Source: a bacterium
GTDB lineage: Bacteria > Sysuimicrobiota > Sysuimicrobiia > Sysuimicrobiales > Segetimicrobiaceae
NCBI GenBank assembly: GCA_035307765.1
Contig: DATGHU010000023.1
Location: 62,001-126,000, forward strand
Direction of reading: 5' to 3'
DNA length: 64,000 nt
The notes beneath the pieces were generated by a model. That model was given only the letters and a program-made list of their open reading frames with translations. It did not search any database and was not told the DNA's origin. A program made the translations under genes and the position numbers. Shown one piece after another: positions 61,129 to 64,000 of this stretch; position 1 is the first letter of the stretch; each line of letters opens with the position of its first letter.

Positions 61129-61466
61129 AGACGTCCGACGATCTGCCGATCTATCCCATCCGCACCGTCGCCTCGCTCTCCGGAGTGGACGCGCGGCGCC
61201 TCCGGAGTTGGGAGGTGGAATACCAGCTCCTGCGCCCCGCCCGCACCAAAGGCGGGCACCGGCTGTACTCGACGCGAGATCTGCGGATGGTGCAGGCGAT
61301 TCGGCGGCTGGTCGAGGAGGAGGGGATGAGCCTCCAGGGCGTGCGCGCCTGGCTCGCGGCGCAGCCCGACCAAGGCGAAGCCGAGGGCGCCTCCTCGGCC
61401 CGATCCCGAACCCCCGAGCCGGCCGGGGCGGGCGGGGCGACCCCCGCCGGGAGGCGCGGTGAATGA
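61125..61466 (+). CDS. MerR family DNA-binding regulator
   Basis: 113 residues. An N-terminal winged-helix MerR domain (YPIRTVASLSGVDARRLRSWE, GGHRLYSTRDLRMVQAI) with a short Ala/Gly/Pro/Glu-rich tail and no sensing domain. GTG at 61125 overlaps the sigma stop, so it is in the same operon. Such short members often regulate development or cell-surface genes. Confidence 0.85.
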   Translation: MKTSDDLPIYPIRTVASLSGVDARRLRSWEVEYQLLRPARTKGGHRLYSTRDLRMVQAIRRLVEEEGMSLQGVRAWLAAQPDQGEAEGASSARSRTPEPAGAGGATPAGRRGE

Positions 61467-61837
61467 GAAAGGCCCGGGAGGTCCTCGGGGCGATGGTGGC
61501 GGGGACCGATGGGATCTTGGCGGCGGTGCTGATCGGCATGGATGGGGTGCCGATCGAGATGCTGAAATTGGAGACCGGATTCCCCGTGGAGAGCGCGGGT
61601 CAGGATGTCGTCACCGCGGCGAAGCTCTTCATGTACATGTGCCGCAAGGTCGAAGGGGGGACGTTTGACCACATGATGATGAGCTGTGAACGATTCACGG
61701 TGCTGGCCGCGATGCCCGGCCCGGACCACTGCGTGGCACTCTTTTTGAGCAGCAAGGGAAACGTGGGGAAGGCCCGGGTGCAGTTCCGCAGGTACCTGCC
61801 GGAACTCACGGGCGCGGCACAACTGGCCGCGGGGTAG
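61463..61837 (+). CDS. Roadblock/LC7 domain protein 1
   Basis: 124 residues forming a single Roadblock/LC7 (MglB-like) domain: MVAGTDGILAAVLIGMDGVPIEM, then beta strands FDHMMMSCERFTVLAAM and a C-terminal helix. MglB proteins are GTPase-activating partners for MglA in polar motility of Myxococcus and relatives; no MglA is seen here. The ATG overlaps the MerR stop. Confidence 0.82.
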   Translation: MRKAREVLGAMVAGTDGILAAVLIGMDGVPIEMLKLETGFPVESAGQDVVTAAKLFMYMCRKVEGGTFDHMMMSCERFTVLAAMPGPDHCVALFLSSKGNVGKARVQFRRYLPELTGAAQLAAG

Positions 61838-61871
61838 GGGAATGGATGCGCGTGAGGAGGGTGGTGACACG

Positions 61872-62240
61872 GTGACAACCGCAACCGCAAATCTCAAGGA
61901 AGTGTTGGCGGACCTCACCAAGAAGCCCGGCGTCATCGCCGCGCTGGTCGTGAGCCGCGATGGGTTTGTGATCGAGGGCCTGACGTCGGAGGAGGAGCTG
62001 GACATGGATGCCCTCGGGGCGCTGACGAGCAGCGCGCTCATCGGCTGGGAATCGATCGGCGCGGACATGTCCACGGGCGGCCCGCAGATGCTGCTCGTGG
62101 AGTTTGAATCCGGGCCGATCTCGGTCTCTCCGGTGGCCGGCGACGCCGTGCTCGTCGTGATGGGCAACCGGCTCTGCAACCTGGGCCGGATGCGGATCGA
62201 GGCGACCCGGGTCCGCGAGGCCGTCGCTGCGTGCCTGTAG
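61872..62240 (+). CDS. Roadblock/LC7 domain protein 2
   Basis: 122 residues, Roadblock/LC7 fold: LTKKPGVIAALVVSRDGFVIEGL then EELDMDALGALTSSALIGWESIG. It is distinct in sequence from the LC7 gene before it; two such proteins often form heterodimers. GTG at 61872 has GAGGAGG 11 bases upstream; an ATG at 61842 in frame has no good site. Overlaps the following ATPase gene by 10 bases. Confidence 0.82.
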   Translation: MTTATANLKEVLADLTKKPGVIAALVVSRDGFVIEGLTSEEELDMDALGALTSSALIGWESIGADMSTGGPQMLLVEFESGPISVSPVAGDAVLVVMGNRLCNLGRMRIEATRVREAVAACL

Positions 62241-64000
62241 GCACCCCCCGCAGCACCCGGGCGAGTGAGGACTCCGCCCTCCCCAGCGGGACCGCTGGAC
62301 AGCTGGCCGTCTATCGAGAGGCGCTGCGCCTGGCCGAGCGCGACGTCGCCCTCGACGTCGCGGTGTGGTTTCATGCCGGACAGTCGCACCGCGCCGCCGG
62401 AGAGGTCGACAGCGCGGTAGCGTGCTTCAAGAAGGTGATCGAGCTCGCCCCCGACGACGCGTTCGCCTACTGGGAACTGGTTGACCTCTACCTGAAGCAA
62501 GGCGCCCCGCCCGCGGCGGTGATGGTGCTCAGCACGCTGGGGGAGCGGTTGGCGGACTCCCAGCAGTGGGCGGGGGCGATCGCCGCCTGGACCCGTGCGA
62601 GCGAGCTGACCCCCGACGACGCCGACGTGTTGGCCGCCCTGCACGATGCCTACACCAAAGCGGGAAAGCCCCAGGAAGCCCGGAAGATCCAGTCGGTCCT
62701 CCAGACGCTCAAGCCGGCCGCCCCGCCCGCGAAGCCCGCGCCCCCGCCGGCTCCCGCCGCGCCGTCCGCGAAGGCTGCGGCCCCGCCGCCGCCCGCCGCC
62801 CCGGTTCCGCCCCCGCCGAGTTCCCCGGCCGCGGAGGCGCCGCGCACCGACGTCCCGGGTGGGGCGCCCGCGCGTCCCGCCTCGGGCGAGCCGCCGGTCG
62901 GCCCCCGCGCCGGACAGCCCGGCGCGGTAAAGTGGACCCGCGAGACGCGGCTCGGCGAGATCTGTCTGAGTCACGGGTGGCTGAGCGAGGAACAGGTGCG
63001 GCAGGCCGTCGACATTCAGCGCCAGAGCAACGCGCGGATCGGTCGGATCCTCGTCGACATGGGGGCGATCACCGAACAGCAGCTCTCGCAGGCGCTCGCC
63101 GAGCAGTGGCGGCTCCGGTACACCGATCTGGCCGACGTTGTGGTGGACGCGGAAGTCGCGCGGTTGATCCCCTCCTACCTGGCCCGCCGCCACGGGGTGG
63201 TCGCCATCGGGCGCGAGGGCAACCGCCTGGTGGCGGCGATGTCCGATCCGTCGAACGTGGTGGCGATCGACGACATTCGCCTCCTGACCGGGTTGGAGGT
63301 CGAGGTGGTGGTCTCGAGCGCCGTCGACATCGCGCGCACCCAAGGGTTGGTGTACGGCGGGGGCGGCGATATCGAGGAGGTGTTCCGCTCGGGGATCGAG
63401 ACCGAGATCGACGACGACTCGCGGAGCGAGGAGGCGAGCCTCGAACAACTCCGCACCGCCGTCGACGAAGCGCCGATCATCCGGGCGGTCAACCAGATCT
63501 TGAACTCGGCGATCCAGGCCGGGGCCAGCGACATCCACATCGAGCCCCACCGCAACGACGTCAAGGTCCGGCTGCGGATCGACGGCGTGCTCCAGGACAT
63601 CATGTCCCCCCCGAAGTCCGTGCAGGCGCCGCTGATCTCGCGGATCAAGATCCTCGCGGACATGGACATCGCGGAGCGCCGGCTCCCCCAGGACGGGCAC
63701 ATCCACCTGCGTGCGGAGGGCAAGGAGTACGATCTCCGGGTGAGCTCGCTGCCGACGGTGCTGGGCGAGAAGATCGTCCTCCGTCTGCTCGACCAGTCCA
63801 GCACGAAGGTGCAGCTCAACGATATCGGGTTCGACGGCCCGCTGCTGGAGCTCTGGGAGGGCCTGATCACGAAGCCGTACGGGATGATCCTGGTCACGGG
63901 CCCAACCGGGAGCGGCAAGACGACGACGCTGTACACGTCGCTGGCGCGGATCAACACTCCCGAGCGGAACATCGTCAGCGTTGAGAACCCGGTGGAGTAT
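62231..64000 (+). CDS. TPR-containing PilB/GspE-family ATPase, 3' truncated by window
   Basis: A frame open from GTG 62231 to the window edge (590 codons). About residues 15-155 form tetratricopeptide-like helices (LAVYREALRLAERDVALDVA, SAVACFKKVIELAPDDA). Residues about 158-235 are a Pro/Ala-rich linker. Then comes a GspE N-terminal domain (GEICLSHGWLSEEQVRQAVD) and the T2SE motor domain up to Walker A, TGPTGSGKTTTL. The Asp/His boxes and Cys4 site lie beyond the window. A PilB with a TPR front is not the usual form. Likely pilus extension motor. Confidence 0.88.
   Translation, partial: MPVGTPRSTRASEDSALPSGTAGQLAVYREALRLAERDVALDVAVWFHAGQSHRAAGEVDSAVACFKKVIELAPDDAFAYWELVDLYLKQGAPPAAVMVLSTLGERLADSQQWAGAIAAWTRASELTPDDADVLAALHDAYTKAGKPQEARKIQSVLQTLKPAAPPAKPAPPPAPAAPSAKAAAPPPPAAPVPPPPSSPAAEAPRTDVPGGAPARPASGEPPVGPRAGQPGAVKWTRETRLGEICLSHGWLSEEQVRQAVDIQRQSNARIGRILVDMGAITEQQLSQALAEQWRLRYTDLADVVVDAEVARLIPSYLARRHGVVAIGREGNRLVAAMSDPSNVVAIDDIRLLTGLEVEVVVSSAVDIARTQGLVYGGGGDIEEVFRSGIETEIDDDSRSEEASLEQLRTAVDEAPIIRAVNQILNSAIQAGASDIHIEPHRNDVKVRLRIDGVLQDIMSPPKSVQAPLISRIKILADMDIAERRLPQDGHIHLRAEGKEYDLRVSSLPTVLGEKIVLRLLDQSSTKVQLNDIGFDGPLLELWEGLITKPYGMILVTGPTGSGKTTTLYTSLARINTPERNIVSVENPVEY

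Overview
The window is about 64 kb of GC-rich bacterial chromosome, densely packed with genes mostly on the + strand. The gene order looks like an uncultivated Terrabacteria-type lineage, perhaps near Bacillota, Armatimonadota or candidate phylum CSP1-3. The clues are radC-mreBCD-mrdA-rodA-rng followed by rplU-rpmA-obgE-nadD-rsfS, a DUF4321 gene, a pyruvoyl arginine decarboxylase-speE-speB cluster, and System I cytochrome c maturation with a Cys-type CcmE. No rRNA is present, so this placement is only an inference.

Layout. 1-4142: a truncated FAD oxidoreductase, a DHA2 MFS exporter and a diheme cytochrome c peroxidase-like protein. 4405-9029: a ccmC-ccmD-like-ccmE-ccmF cytochrome c maturation operon. 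9324-14485: an unusual respiratory operon encoding a diheme cytochrome c lipoprotein, a Rieske protein, two different cytochromes b (the second fused to a 2[4Fe-4S] ferredoxin domain), an MvhD-like iron-sulfur protein and three small membrane proteins; it ends in a strong hairpin. 14546-16337: prenyl diphosphate synthase, tatA and DUF4321. 16278-24468: a cell-shape operon ending in rng. 24454-25905: an IS1202/ISNCY-like insertion sequence with an 18-bp target duplication, inserted exactly at the rng stop codon. 25923-29380: L21, L27, Obg, NadD, RsfS, tRNA-Ala and a small Cys-rich protein. 29419-33078: a P-loop kinase, a GAF-GGDEF diguanylate cyclase, a decayed-looking gap, an alkyltransferase-like protein and RidA. 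33079-39242: a multi-PAS histidine kinase, two CheY-like receivers and a GspE/PilB ATPase. 39398-46772: quinone oxidoreductase, leuS, an ECF sigma/anti-sigma/RseB-like operon with an ECF-type promoter, an exported protein and a MazG-like protein. 46776-48951 (minus strand): polyamine synthesis. 49067-52866: a pseudopilin operon behind a cyclic-di-GMP-I riboswitch. 52907-58279: rpsU, Nudix, aminotransferase, alaS and ruvX. 58272-59774 (minus strand): a repeat-rich coiled-coil protein. 59991-64000: a second cyclic-di-GMP-I riboswitch ahead of an alternative sigma factor, a MerR regulator, two Roadblock/LC7 proteins and a TPR-GspE ATPase that runs off the window.

Two themes link the genes. The first is electron transfer. 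Ccm proteins mature c-type cytochromes used by a bc-like complex whose inner side appears rebuilt: one cytochrome b has lost both high-potential heme (bH) ligands, while the other keeps all four and carries a ferredoxin tail beside an MvhD-like partner. This suggests quinol oxidation coupled to a low-potential Fe-S branch, and it is the best candidate here for an undescribed system. The second is surface motility. A diguanylate cyclase, two cyclic-di-GMP riboswitches, a kinase with two receivers, two PilB/GspE ATPases, LC7 proteins and a set of pseudopilins form a regulatory network for type IV pili.
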